From contig NZ_AUHU01000003.1 of assembly GCF_000423345.1 (NCBI RefSeq), forward strand, positions 62,001 to 126,000: a stretch of 64,000 nt of DNA, in the 5' to 3' direction. Below, piece after piece: positions 8,725-18,653 of this stretch (positions are counted from its first letter, which is position 1; each line of letters opens with the position of its first letter). Below the pieces are notes generated by a model, which saw nothing but the letters and a program-made list of their open reading frames with translations, was not told where the DNA came from and did not search any database. Made by a program: the position numbers and the translations under genes. The stretch comes from Marinimicrobium agarilyticum DSM 16975. GTDB lineage: Bacteria > Pseudomonadota > Gammaproteobacteria > Pseudomonadales > Cellvibrionaceae.

Positions 8725-9596
8725 CGGTATTCCGGTGGACGCCCTCCCTCCTGGGGGTGTTGTTGTGCGTTCTCAGTGGGTCGGTCCTCGCCCAAAGCGA
8801 AGGCAGTCGGCTGTTGGCCACGGGCGCGGCAGCCAGCCTCGAGGGTGCTTCGGGCGGAGGCATCGTGCCCATGGCTGTGCTATCGGGCTACGGCACTCGC
8901 GAAGAACAGGGCGGCACCCTGTTTGGCAGCCTCGTACAAACCGACGATTATGCCCTGTCGGTCATCGGCGGGAGCTGGAGCTGGCATAACCGACTGGAAG
9001 TCTCCCTCGCCCGCCAGCGCTTATCCCATCAACCCTTGAGCGAGCGACTCGGGGTGGCGCCCTCCAGTATTGAGCAGCGCATTTTCGGGGCCAAGGTCCG
9101 GCTGGTGGGCGACTTGATCTACACCCCCTGGCCCCAGGTCAGCCTGGGTGTGCAACACAAGCAGAACGAAGACTTTTTTGTGCCCGCCGCCGCCGGTGCC
9201 CGCGACGACAGCGGCACCGACGTTTACCTCAGCGCCACCAAACTGGTCCTGGCGGGCCTGGCCGGGCGCAACCTGCTGCTGAACGCCACGGCCCGGTCCA
9301 CCAAAGCCAACCAGTTAGGGCTGGTCGGGTTCGGCGGGGACCTGAACAATGAAGCCGAGTGGATGGCGGAAGTCTCCGCCGGTGTGTTCCTCAATCGTCA
9401 CTGGCTGGTTGGGGCCGAGTACCGGCAAAAGCCCGACAACCTGTCCTTTATTCTCGAAGACGACTGGCGCACGGCGTTTGTGGGCTGGTTCCCGAACAAG
9501 CAGGTTTCCCTGGTGGCGGCCTGGGTGGATCTGGGGGAAGTGGCCACCTTCCCGGACCAGACCGGGTGGTATCTGTCACTTGAGGGGAGTTTCTGA
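8721..9596 (+). CDS. DUF3034 family outer-membrane-type protein
   Basis: A 291-residue exported protein (signal peptide ending VLAQS around residue 26) whose mature N terminus GSRLLATGAAASLEGASGGG is typical of the DUF3034 family. The rest is rich in alternating polar/hydrophobic strands with aromatic ends and closes with YLSLEGSF, so I predict a beta-barrel in the outer membrane. Function is unknown. Its ATG overlaps the stop of the GGDEF-EAL gene (ATGA) and its own stop overlaps the next start (TGATG), strong evidence of translational coupling. Confidence 0.85.
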   Translation: MTVFRWTPSLLGVLLCVLSGSVLAQSEGSRLLATGAAASLEGASGGGIVPMAVLSGYGTREEQGGTLFGSLVQTDDYALSVIGGSWSWHNRLEVSLARQRLSHQPLSERLGVAPSSIEQRIFGAKVRLVGDLIYTPWPQVSLGVQHKQNEDFFVPAAAGARDDSGTDVYLSATKLVLAGLAGRNLLLNATARSTKANQLGLVGFGGDLNNEAEWMAEVSAGVFLNRHWLVGAEYRQKPDNLSFILEDDWRTAFVGWFPNKQVSLVAAWVDLGEVATFPDQTGWYLSLEGSF

Positions 9597-10048
9597 TGAG
9601 CCGAGGTATAAAAGCCCTTATAAGAATCCCCGCGAAAGTGGTGTTCGTTGGTGGGCTGTTTGTGCTGAGCGCCTGCGGTCACTTGGGGCCCCAGAAAAAT
9701 CTTTACCAGGCGCTCGGGGGCGCCAAGGGCGTAGACGCCATTGTCTATGAGCTGATCGTGCGAATCGCCGACGACGAACGGGTAGTGGATCGTTTCCATA
9801 ACGTGGATATCAGCCGCTTCAAAGCCGGGCTGGAAACCTACATCTGCAGCGTCGCGAATGGACCCTGCGACTACACAGGCGACTCCATGCAGGTGGTTCA
9901 CGCCGGGCACCAGTACACCGATACCGAGTTCAACACCATCGTCCAGTTGCTGATCGAGGCCATGGAAGCCGAGGGTGTGCCCACCGTGACCCAGAACCGG
10001 CTTCTGGCCCGCCTGGCGCCGGACTACGAGGCCATCGTGTATCAGTAA
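9596..10048 (+). CDS. Lipoprotein group 1 truncated haemoglobin
   Basis: A 150-residue protein with a lipobox LSAC (Cys27) followed by a compact group 1 truncated haemoglobin (GlbN) domain. The family start LYQALGGAKGVDAIV is clear, as is the distal-side helix region VVDRFHNVD. The likely proximal haem ligand is the first His of VVHAGHQYTDTEF. Truncated haemoglobins bind O2 or NO; an outer-membrane-anchored or periplasmic one is unusual because most are cytosolic. Being last in the cupredoxin/GGDEF-EAL/DUF3034 unit, it may present a gas or haem-redox signal to the membrane c-di-GMP enzyme. That role is an inference. Confidence 0.85.
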   Translation: MSRGIKALIRIPAKVVFVGGLFVLSACGHLGPQKNLYQALGGAKGVDAIVYELIVRIADDERVVDRFHNVDISRFKAGLETYICSVANGPCDYTGDSMQVVHAGHQYTDTEFNTIVQLLIEAMEAEGVPTVTQNRLLARLAPDYEAIVYQ

Positions 10049-10090
10049 CGGCGGACTGCGGCGCCAAGGATTGCCAAGAATTCCATACAT

Positions 10091-10103
10091 GTTATAACGT
10101 AAC
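10091..10103 (+). promoter_or_regulatory. Zur-like operator upstream of the COG0523 GTPase
   Basis: GTTATAACGTAAC is an imperfect palindrome. Compared with the gammaproteobacterial Zur core GTTATA-N-TATAAC, the left half is perfect and the right half matches at four of six bases. It lies 25 bases before the start codon in a 79-base gap. Zinc repression by Zur is known for many COG0523 genes. Confidence 0.5.
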
Positions 10104-10127
10104 GGAATTGTTACAGGGAGCACACTT

Positions 10128-11123
10128 ATGGCACAGGCCGTTCCAACCAATCTGATCACCGGTTTTCTCGGGGTCGGCAAGACCACAGCGATTCGGCATC
10201 TGTTGGCGCACAAGCCCGCCGGTGAAACCTGGGCGGTGTTGGTCAACGAATTCGGGGAAATCGGTATCGATGGCGCTCTGCTGCGCGAGGGTGGCGCCCG
10301 GGTAAAAGAGGTGCCCGGCGGCTGTATTTGCTGTGTGGCCGGGCTGCCGATGACCGTGGCGCTGAATCAATTGCTCGGCAAAGAGCGGCCCGACCGCCTG
10401 CTGATCGAGCCCACCGGGCTTGGTCACCCGGCCCAGATCCTGGGCACGCTGACCGGCCCCTTCTACCAGCAGGTGCTTGAGCTGAAGGCCGCCGTGACAT
10501 TGGTGGACCCGCGCAAACTCGCCGACCCCCGCTATACCGACAACGCCAACTTTCTCGATCAACTGGCCGTGGCCGATGTGCTTGTCGCCAACAAAGCCGA
10601 CCTGTGTGCCCCCGAGGACTGGGAGCGTTGGGAAGCCACGGCCCGGGCGTTCGATCCGCCCAAAGCGCGGGTGGAAACGGTCAGCCAGGGAGCGATCGAG
10701 CCGCACTGGTTGGATGAACCCCACCGGGAGCGGCCCCTGCAACATCCCCACGCCCATCGGGAGGAGCGGTTGCGCGCCCCGCAGGGGCCGGTCGAAGAGG
10801 TGCTGTCCCTGCCGGAAGGCGAATCATTGCTGCGCCGGGAGAACCGGGGTCAGGGCCACTACAGTTGTGGCTGGGTTATGACGCCCGATTGGGCGTTCAG
10901 CTTTCGCGACCTGTTTTGCTGGTTAAACGGTCTGTCGGTGATCCGCCTCAAGGCAGTGATGATTACCGACGAGGGGGTATTCAGCTTTAACGGCCAGGAT
11001 GGTGTCATCAGCGTGACCGAACTGGATGAAACCCCGGACAGCCGAATTGAACTGATTGACGTCGAACCGGTGGATGCCGAGGCGCTACAACTCCAGTTGG
11101 AGGCACTCCGGGTGGCGGCCTGA
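10128..11123 (+). CDS. CobW/COG0523 family GTPase, putative zinc chaperone
   Basis: A 331-residue G3E GTPase that probably delivers zinc to client enzymes during zinc shortage. Visible: Walker A GFLGVGKTT (12-20), the metal-binding CxCC motif GCICC (65-69), the guanine-specificity motif NKAD, a His-rich linker (HPHAHREE, near 204) and the C-terminal CobW_C domain. Length is normal. There are no cobalamin genes nearby; a Zur-like box sits just upstream, and the neighbours (DUF3299 protein, ABC transporter with a His tract) match the Zur-regulated cluster PA4063-PA4066 of Pseudomonas aeruginosa. A zinc role is therefore more likely than cobalt. It converges on the DUF3299 gene with a 7-base gap. 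Confidence 0.9.
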   Translation: MAQAVPTNLITGFLGVGKTTAIRHLLAHKPAGETWAVLVNEFGEIGIDGALLREGGARVKEVPGGCICCVAGLPMTVALNQLLGKERPDRLLIEPTGLGHPAQILGTLTGPFYQQVLELKAAVTLVDPRKLADPRYTDNANFLDQLAVADVLVANKADLCAPEDWERWEATARAFDPPKARVETVSQGAIEPHWLDEPHRERPLQHPHAHREERLRAPQGPVEEVLSLPEGESLLRRENRGQGHYSCGWVMTPDWAFSFRDLFCWLNGLSVIRLKAVMITDEGVFSFNGQDGVISVTELDETPDSRIELIDVEPVDAEALQLQLEALRVAA

Positions 11124-11130
11124 GCCGCCG

Positions 11131-11739
11131 TTATTCCCGGTACTCGACGATTTTGTCGGCCGCCATGGAGTAGGAGGACAGTGCCGTGTCATTCTCGACC
11201 GTCTCAAGACGCAAGGTGCCCGTTACCCAGAAAGGCGTGTACAGGTTATCGAGCTGAAGGCCCTCGGGGTAGCGCACGAAAATAATCTGGTTGGGCGGTG
11301 GCGGTGGCACATGAATGCAGGCGCCGTAGTAGGGCACCAGGAAAAACTCGCTGATGTTCATGGCGTCGTCAAACTCCAGGGGCACGACGAAGCCGGGCAG
11401 GCGTATTTGGGTATTGTCGAACTCCGGGCGCGTTCGGGTGGAAACCAGCGCGTCTTCCCAGGTACGTTTGCCTTTGCCCTCCGGCGCCATGGCCTGGGCG
11501 ATGGCATTTTCCACATCGCTGCTCAGTTGGCGGTTTTCCGGGCGCAGGCTGTTGTTGGCGGGGTCTTCTATGACACCCTCGCCCCCGGTGTCACCGTGGT
11601 CGGGCGTGGGCATGGTCTCCAGCAGTCGAAGGTCCTCCTCGGGCATGAGGTCGGTCCACTCGATGGTTTTTGGGGAATCTGCCGCGACCGAAGCGGTCCA
11701 TAGGACTCCCAAGATAAGCAGCGGCTGGTACCAGCGCAT
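11131..11739 (-). CDS. DUF3299 exported protein of a zinc-responsive cluster
   Basis: A 202-residue protein with an N-terminal signal peptide (MRWYQPLLILGVLWTASVAA). The DUF3299 core is clear: IRLPGFVVPLEF, then YYGACIHVPPPPPNQ, with a Cys and a His that may bind metal. The family is found beside MacB/LolCDE-like ABC transporters under Zur control in Pseudomonas. Start chosen at the ATG at 11739, because GGAG lies nine bases upstream; the in-frame TTG at 11754 overlaps that site. It diverges from the ABC ATPase gene with only 32 bases between the start codons, so promoters must overlap coding sequence. Confidence 0.85.
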   Translation of the reverse strand: MRWYQPLLILGVLWTASVAADSPKTIEWTDLMPEEDLRLLETMPTPDHGDTGGEGVIEDPANNSLRPENRQLSSDVENAIAQAMAPEGKGKRTWEDALVSTRTRPEFDNTQIRLPGFVVPLEFDDAMNISEFFLVPYYGACIHVPPPPPNQIIFVRYPEGLQLDNLYTPFWVTGTLRLETVENDTALSSYSMAADKIVEYRE

Positions 11740-11771
11740 ACGTTCTGACTCCAAGACTGAAATTAAGGATT

Positions 11772-12485
11772 ATGACTACAGACCACTTGCAGGACCCTTC
11801 GACTCCCGCGATTGTACTCAAAGATGTCCGGTTTTCCTGGGCGCAGGATCAATCGCCCCTGTTCACGATTCCCGATTGGGGGCTGAACCGCGGTGAACGC
11901 CTGTTTCTGTACGGCCCCTCCGGGTCGGGCAAGACCAGCCTTTTGAACCTGCTGGCGGGTATCATTCTGCCACAGAACGGGCGGGTCGAGCTGTTGGGCC
12001 AGTCCATGAATGCGCTGTCCGGCCGCGCCCGTGACCGCTTTCGGGCACGCCACATCGGCGTAGTGTTCCAGCAGTTCAACCTGATTCCTTACCTCAGCGT
12101 GCTGGATAACGTCGGCCTGGCGGCGCACTTCGCCCGGGATACCGACCGGGTTCGTGAGCGCTCCCTTGAGCTTCTGCGCCGGCTTGACCTGCCGGAAGCC
12201 CATGATCACCGGCCCGCGAGCCACTTGAGCGTGGGGCAGCAGCAGCGGGTCGCGGTGGCCCGCGCATTGATTTCGCGCCCGGAAATCGTGTTGGCCGACG
12301 AGCCCACCTCCGCGCTGGACAGCGATAGCCGGGCGGCCTTCATGGCCCTACTGCTCGAACAGGTCGAGGCGGTGGGCAGCACGCTGGTGTTCGTCAGCCA
12401 CGATCGGTCGCTGGCCAGCGACTTTGACATTCACAGGGACCTGCGCGAGCTGTCCCGCCCCTTCGATTCTGCGGAGAGCCGATAA
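11772..12485 (+). CDS. ABC transporter ATP-binding protein (LolD/MacB-like)
   Basis: A 237-residue ATPase with Walker A GPSGSGKTS (48-56), Q-loop in VFQQFN, signature LSVGQQQR, Walker B VLADEPTSALD and the switch His in FVSHD. It is closest in style to the MacB/LolD family, whose partners work on substrates at the outer leaflet of the inner membrane rather than importing solutes. It pairs with the FtsX-type permease two bases downstream. Together with DUF3299 and the COG0523 GTPase the context points to metal homeostasis, probably zinc. Confidence 0.92.
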   Translation: MTTDHLQDPSTPAIVLKDVRFSWAQDQSPLFTIPDWGLNRGERLFLYGPSGSGKTSLLNLLAGIILPQNGRVELLGQSMNALSGRARDRFRARHIGVVFQQFNLIPYLSVLDNVGLAAHFARDTDRVRERSLELLRRLDLPEAHDHRPASHLSVGQQQRVAVARALISRPEIVLADEPTSALDSDSRAAFMALLLEQVEAVGSTLVFVSHDRSLASDFDIHRDLRELSRPFDSAESR

Positions 12486-12487
12486 CA

Positions 12488-13846
<1,359 letters not shown>

Positions 13847-13851
13847 CCCCC

Positions 13852-13872
13852 GACAATTGGGTAAAAATTGTC
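13852..13872. repeat. Inverted repeat between permease gene and fadE
   Basis: GACAATT (13852-13858) and AATTGTC (13866-13872) are a perfect 7-bp inverted repeat with a 7-base centre. It begins five bases after the permease stop and 125 bases before fadE. It is not followed by T residues; it could be an operator for fadE. No regulator is assigned. Confidence 0.5.
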
Positions 13873-13996
13873 CCAAGCACGCTGAAAAGTACGCTATTGT
13901 TATGGAATCTCTGGCCAATTCCCCGCGAAGGGCTCAGAGGCATTTGCGAGGGCCGGAGACTGAGCCCTCCCGTCGGACACGAAAGGGAGAACCTGT

Positions 13997-16411
13997 ATGT
14001 TTTTGCTGTCGATTATTCTGCTGTTGGTCGTCATCTCCGTGGTGATTTACCGGCGCATTCCGCTACCGCTGGGCTCCGCCGTCGTGGCGCTGGCGTGGTT
14101 CCTGTTGGGCTTCCTTTCGCCGGCGCTCTGGTCACTCTGGCTGGTGATTCCCCTGGCCGCGGTTCTCCTCATTCTCAACGTCCCGGCGCTGCGCCGACCG
14201 GTCCTGTCAAAGCCGGTTTATCAGGTGCTCGGTAAAGCCATGCCCAGCATGAGCGTGACCGAGCGCGAGGCGCTGGAAGCTGGCACAACGTGGTGGGAAA
14301 AAGACCTGTTCAGCGGTCGCCCCGACTGGCACGAGTTTGCCCAGATCGGCCTGCCGCAATTGAGCGATGAAGAGCAGAGCTTCCTCGATAACGAGGTCAC
14401 CGAGCTCTGTGCCATGCTCAACGAATACGAGATTCATCATCACCTGAAGGATCTGCCGCCCGAAGCCTGGCAGTTCCTGAAAGACAAGGGTTTTCTGGGC
14501 CTGATCATTCCCAAGGAATTCGGCGGCCGGGACTTCAGCCCCTACGCCCAGAGCCGGATCATGAGCAAAATCGCCAGCCGCTCCGGTACCGCCGCGGTGA
14601 CGGCCATGGTGCCCAACTCGCTCGGTCCGGGTGAGCTGCTGATGAAGTACGGCACTGACGAACAGAAACAGCGCTGGCTCCCCGGCCTGGCGGATGGCAG
14701 CGAGATTCCCTGCTTTGGCCTGACCGGCCCGGAAGCCGGTTCCGACGCTGGCTCCATCCCCGACACCGGCATCGTCTGTAAGGGCGAGTTTGAGGGCAAA
14801 GAAGTGGTCGGCCTGAGGCTGAACTTCAGCAAGCGCTGGATCACCCTCGCGCCGGTGGCCACGGTGGTCGGCTTGGCCTTCAAACTGCACGACCCTGAGG
14901 GTCTGCTGGGCGACAAGAACAAGAGCGACTACGGCATCACCTGCGCCTTGCTGCCCGCCAGCCATCCCGGAATAGAAATCGGCAAGCGCCACCATCCGGG
15001 CTCGCCTTTCATGAACGGTCCGGTCAAAGGCAAAGACGTCTTCATTCCGGTGGACTGGATCATCGGTGGCGCCCCCATGGCCGGGCGAGGCTGGCGCATG
15101 TTGATCGAATGCCTGGGCGCGGGCCGGGGTATCTCCCTGCCGGCCCTGGCCACTGCCAGCGGCGAAATGCTCTACCGCACCGTCGGGGCCTACGCCCGTA
15201 TTCGCCGCCAGTTCAATACCGAAGTCGGCAAGTTTGAGGGCGTTCAGGAAGCGACGGCAGACATCGCCTGCTGCGCCTACACCATGGAAGCCTTCCGGCA
15301 GATGGTCACCAAAGGCCTGGAGACCGGCGCGCCCTCGGTCATGACTGCCATGGCCAAGTATCACGCCACGGAAATGATGCGTCGGGTTGTCAATCACAGT
15401 ATGGACGTGGTGGGTGGTCGAGCCATTCAGCACGGCCCACGCAATTTCCTGGCGCTGCCCTACCAGAGCGTTCCGGTGGCCATTACCGTGGAGGGGGCCA
15501 ACATTCTGACCCGCTCGCTGATGATCTTCGGCCAGGGCGCCATGCGCTGCCACCCCTATCTGTTCGAAGAGCTGCAGGCCATCCAGGCTGAGGACCAGGA
15601 AAAAGGGCTGAAAGATTTCGACAAGCTGTTCATTCGCCATTTGGGGCATCTGTTCAGCAATGTGGCGCGCGTCAAAGTCATGGGCATTACCCGGGCGCGC
15701 TTCAGCGGTGTGCCGGAGAACGCGGACGACTTCAGTCGCCGCTGGTATCAGCGGATCAACCTGCTGAGCTCGACGCTGGCCGTGACCTCGGATCTGGCGT
15801 TGGGTATTCTCGGCGGCGACCTGAAGCGACGCGAGCTGCTCTCCGCCCGGTTGGGCGACGTTCACAGCCAACTGTTTATCGCCTGCTCCATTCTGAAGTA
15901 CCACTCGGCCCACGCCCGCACCGACGAGGAAGACGCGCACGCCGACTACGCCCTACGCTATGCGCTTTATACCGCGCAAGAGGCGTTGTACGACTTCTAC
16001 CGAAACTTCCCCATGGGCTGGCTGGCCTGTGCCGTGAAGTGGATCGCCTTCCCGCTCGGGCGGATTCTCTCCAAGCCGGACGACCACGCCATCCGCAAAC
16101 TGGGCGGCCTGATCATGGAAGACAACCCGGTGCGCAAGGCCTTCCGTCCCTTCGTGTATGAAAACGACAATCCGGAAGACACCATCGGCCGGGTGGAGAC
16201 CACCTACCAGATGTTGCTCTCTGTGGAGCCGGCCTGGAGTACGTTCGTGAAGGCCCAGGCAAAAGGAGAAGTCACGGGAGAAACCCTGGAGGATCGTTTG
16301 AAAGATGCGGCGGCCAAGGGCCTGATCCGAGAGGAGGAAGTGCCTAAGCTGAAAGAGTACGATGCCCGCCGCTACGACTGCATCCTCACCGATGCCTTCG
16401 ACAAGCTCTAA
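13997..16411 (+). CDS. fadE: Acyl-CoA dehydrogenase FadE
   Basis: FadE catalyses the first, FAD-dependent step of fatty acid beta-oxidation (acyl-CoA to trans-2-enoyl-CoA). The 804-residue length matches the long FadE type (814 in Escherichia coli). Order: two N-terminal hydrophobic segments (about 1-20 and 28-60), the acyl-CoA dehydrogenase N-terminal, middle (CFGLTGPEAGSDAG) and C-terminal domains, then a 280-residue C-terminal extension specific to FadE. The segment VEGANILTRS carries the candidate catalytic Glu. AGGG(A)GA lies shortly before the ATG. It appears to be a single-gene unit ending at the bidirectional terminator downstream. Confidence 0.95.
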   Translation: MFLLSIILLLVVISVVIYRRIPLPLGSAVVALAWFLLGFLSPALWSLWLVIPLAAVLLILNVPALRRPVLSKPVYQVLGKAMPSMSVTEREALEAGTTWWEKDLFSGRPDWHEFAQIGLPQLSDEEQSFLDNEVTELCAMLNEYEIHHHLKDLPPEAWQFLKDKGFLGLIIPKEFGGRDFSPYAQSRIMSKIASRSGTAAVTAMVPNSLGPGELLMKYGTDEQKQRWLPGLADGSEIPCFGLTGPEAGSDAGSIPDTGIVCKGEFEGKEVVGLRLNFSKRWITLAPVATVVGLAFKLHDPEGLLGDKNKSDYGITCALLPASHPGIEIGKRHHPGSPFMNGPVKGKDVFIPVDWIIGGAPMAGRGWRMLIECLGAGRGISLPALATASGEMLYRTVGAYARIRRQFNTEVGKFEGVQEATADIACCAYTMEAFRQMVTKGLETGAPSVMTAMAKYHATEMMRRVVNHSMDVVGGRAIQHGPRNFLALPYQSVPVAITVEGANILTRSLMIFGQGAMRCHPYLFEELQAIQAEDQEKGLKDFDKLFIRHLGHLFSNVARVKVMGITRARFSGVPENADDFSRRWYQRINLLSSTLAVTSDLALGILGGDLKRRELLSARLGDVHSQLFIACSILKYHSAHARTDEEDAHADYALRYALYTAQEALYDFYRNFPMGWLACAVKWIAFPLGRILSKPDDHAIRKLGGLIMEDNPVRKAFRPFVYENDNPEDTIGRVETTYQMLLSVEPAWSTFVKAQAKGEVTGETLEDRLKDAAAKGLIREEEVPKLKEYDARRYDCILTDAFDKL

Positions 16412-16524
16412 GCTGACGACGGCACCGCGCTACGTTGCTGGTTCATAAGATCAGACCAGACGTAGCGCGGGTAAGCCAAAGGCGCACCCGCGAACCCATG
16501 GAGACTCGATAGGCTCCAAAACGC

Positions 16525-16554
16525 AAAAAAGCCCACGTCGAAACGTGGGCTTTT
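16525..16554. terminator. Bidirectional Rho-independent terminator between fadE and the lipase gene
   Basis: GCCCACGT / ACGTGGGC form an 8-bp stem with a CGAA tetraloop (16531-16550), flanked by six A residues on the left and four T residues on the right. It can therefore terminate both the plus-strand fadE transcript and the converging minus-strand lipase transcript. The rest of 16412-16610 shows no gene. Confidence 0.9.
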
Positions 16555-16610
16555 CAATATGGCGTGCCCGGGAGGGTAAAAAATGGAGATAACGTCCAAC
16601 CTGAATCCGA

Positions 16611-17786
16611 TCAGACAGAATGCCCATTGACCAGTGACTGATCAATGACCCTCCGGACCATGCCATTCACCTTTTGCTGCAGCTCCAGTAAGACCTGTCT
16701 CAAAAAAGCCTGCGTGATATCGGCTCCCTCCGCGATATCTGGGCGCCCAAGCAACAACAGTATTTTCCGGACCAGATAGAACACCCACCGCGAGACGGTT
16801 TCGCTGACGCTGATACCTTTCTCCAGCATAAAGGCGATACTGTCCAAAATGGTAAGTTGGGTCGAACCGGCCAGTGACAGAAGGCGGGCCGCGCCGGCCA
16901 TGCATCGCTCGAGAACATAGACCATTGCCTTGCCCAACCACTCCAGGCTGTCGGCGGTCACACCGACGAAGGTCTTGTCCAGCAGCCAACGCTCCACGGC
17001 GGCATCTGATCCGGCATTACTTTGGGGCTCCGTGAGAGTCTGCCAGCTTTTATCACCGATGCTATCGGCGTAGAGCCCGATGCTGTGGTCGTTTGAGGAG
17101 GGCAAGGCTCCGATGGCCGGGAGTCGGTACGTACGACCCTGAAACGGGGCGTGAATAAAAGGCCAGATGGGCACGTGAGGCACAATATCCGAACGTCGGT
17201 GAACACGATAGAAGTTCGTCGAGCCCAGCGTTCGGGTATGCACGCTCACAAATCCATGCAGGCCCACCCTGGGGGCGCCGAAGGTGTAGAGACACGGTTT
17301 GGTGTTGTAGGCCAACTCGATCCACTCGGCACACAAGCTGGCCACCGCGCCCCCCAGGCTGTGTCCGATACAGTGGATTTTTGTGCCGGAAAGCTGTCGC
17401 ATGAGCGCGATAAGCTGGGGCCGAAGGGACTTGAAGGTTTCACTGAACCCGGTGTGAACCGGCTGATTGTTGCTGGAGCGGGACAAGGTGGCGTTGAGAT
17501 TCGTCAGCCAATCGGCCAGAAAATCGGTTCCTCTGAAGACAATAAAGGAGTGCCCCTCAAATTGTTTCCGGCCCATCAAACAGAGGCCGAACGCGGTTCG
17601 GCATTTCAGGAATCCGGGGCCGCCGGTTTTTGCGGCAATAGGGCTGTTTCCCAGGATCTCAAAAGTGTTTCCGTACCTCAACTTGACCGCTTTGACGGCG
17701 TCGCTTTGCGACGGTGTGCTGGTCAGAAGGTATATCGCCTCTGCAAGGTCTACGGCTTGGTTCGGTTTGATGGAATGGTTCGACAT
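16611..17786 (-). CDS. Class 3 lipase family protein
   Basis: A 391-residue alpha/beta hydrolase of the lipase class 3 family. Visible: the oxyanion-loop motif FRGTD (85-89), the nucleophile elbow GHSLGG with Ser143, YTFGAPRVG (168-176), and the likely catalytic Asp200 (HRRSDIVPH) and His234 (NDHSIGLY). There is no signal peptide. The C-terminal 150 residues are helical and not recognised; they may bind a partner or membrane. The gene lies 47 bases after a small exported DUF6795-like gene on the same strand. Lipases of this type include type VI secretion effectors with adjacent immunity proteins, but no secretion genes are in the window, so that is only a possibility. Confidence 0.88.
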   Translation of the reverse strand: MSNHSIKPNQAVDLAEAIYLLTSTPSQSDAVKAVKLRYGNTFEILGNSPIAAKTGGPGFLKCRTAFGLCLMGRKQFEGHSFIVFRGTDFLADWLTNLNATLSRSSNNQPVHTGFSETFKSLRPQLIALMRQLSGTKIHCIGHSLGGAVASLCAEWIELAYNTKPCLYTFGAPRVGLHGFVSVHTRTLGSTNFYRVHRRSDIVPHVPIWPFIHAPFQGRTYRLPAIGALPSSNDHSIGLYADSIGDKSWQTLTEPQSNAGSDAAVERWLLDKTFVGVTADSLEWLGKAMVYVLERCMAGAARLLSLAGSTQLTILDSIAFMLEKGISVSETVSRWVFYLVRKILLLLGRPDIAEGADITQAFLRQVLLELQQKVNGMVRRVIDQSLVNGHSV

Positions 17787-17833
17787 GGATAAACTCCCTT
17801 TTCGCTAAATGTGCGTTTTGAATATTGACGCAG

Positions 17834-18334
17834 TTAACTTTCCCAAATGTGGCTCTTCGACGCATCGGGCTCTACATCCCATTCGCAGAGGCTAAAAACG
17901 ATGCCGCCGCTGACCTCAATATATTTCTCCTCGCTGTGTAAATCACACCTTACAACCAGCGGATCCCCTTTAGACTCGGCGTTTAGCGTCGGATCTCGTT
18001 TGACACCACCCCAGATCCTGATCTCTTCGTCCTTGTAGTGGGCGTGTATTTGTTGTGGCGCCATAAACTCCATCGGCAGGAATTTCGCGACTGTCCGTTC
18101 AGTCATCGCCGGGAAGTAAAAGCGACCTTGCGCATCCGTGACAGTTTCGTCTTTCTGTTCAGTTTGCCACTTGGCGGTGCGCACCAAACGGACGTGGGGC
18201 GCGGGCTTTCCATCGACCGTCAGCACGCCGGACATTTCTGAAAACAGGCAGACTTTTCCCACATCGGAAAGGCTCATAGCAAAGACTCCCGCGCTGATGA
18301 GCGCCATAAATACAAAAAGGAGAGGTTTCAGCAT
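17834..18334 (-). CDS. Exported DUF6795-like protein
   Basis: A 166-residue protein with a signal peptide (MLKPLLFVFMALISAGVFA). The core starts VCLFSEMSGVLTVDGKPAPHVRLVRT and continues TDAQGRFYFPAM, a carboxypeptidase-regulatory-like beta-sandwich pattern that I associate with DUF6795. Four Cys residues remain in the mature protein (in VCLF, VRCD and SLCEW among others), compatible with a disulfide in the periplasm. It is upstream of, and probably co-transcribed with, the lipase gene. An immunity or accessory role for the lipase is possible but not shown. Confidence 0.65.
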   Translation of the reverse strand: MLKPLLFVFMALISAGVFAMSLSDVGKVCLFSEMSGVLTVDGKPAPHVRLVRTAKWQTEQKDETVTDAQGRFYFPAMTERTVAKFLPMEFMAPQQIHAHYKDEEIRIWGGVKRDPTLNAESKGDPLVVRCDLHSEEKYIEVSGGIVFSLCEWDVEPDASKSHIWES

Positions 18335-18618
18335 GCCGAAAAGCCAGGAAGTGGCAAGTTGGCACGAGGACAGGGATGGGTGGGGTGGTTCATATCGCTC
18401 CTTGGGATAATGGCTTCCGAAAGCTAAACGCTAGCAGGCGCTGCGGGCGCTTGCAACGCTTGATGGGCCATTTTGTGATTGTGTTCAAGGAGCTTTCTAC
18501 GGCGTCGGCAGCGGGGAGCTGATGGCCGGACACCAATCGGCCGGGAGCCAATTGGGACGCCATTTGGCGCCCGCAGGGCAAGTGGCAGGGAAGACACTTG
18601 TCTATCCGAGGGTGCAAT
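18335..18618. other. Non-coding stretch between the DUF6795-like gene and tRNA-Arg
   Basis: About 280 bases hold no convincing gene, repeat family or strong hairpin. Short open frames here are chance. The promoter of the minus-strand DUF6795-like/lipase pair should lie at the low-numbered end. It is bounded on the right by the tRNA terminator. Confidence 0.5.
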
Positions 18619-18643
18619 AAAAAAGCCCGTGCAAAGCACAGGC
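18619..18643 (-). terminator. Terminator of tRNA-Arg
   Basis: Read on the minus strand, GCCTGTGC / GCACGGGC (one U-G pair, loop TTT) is followed by six T residues (A run 18619-18624). It starts 11 bases after the CCA end of the tRNA. Confidence 0.85.
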
Positions 18644-18653
18644 CTCATCAATG

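Noticed and set aside
11740-11771. Zur operator in the divergent gap between DUF3299 and the ABC ATPase
   Set aside because: The 32-base gap contains no GTTAT/ATAAC-type palindrome.
14207-15940. 577-codon open frame on the minus strand inside fadE
   Set aside because: It is antisense to a clear FadE protein, has His/Gly/Ala-rich low-information sequence and no family motif; a G+C-rich shadow frame.
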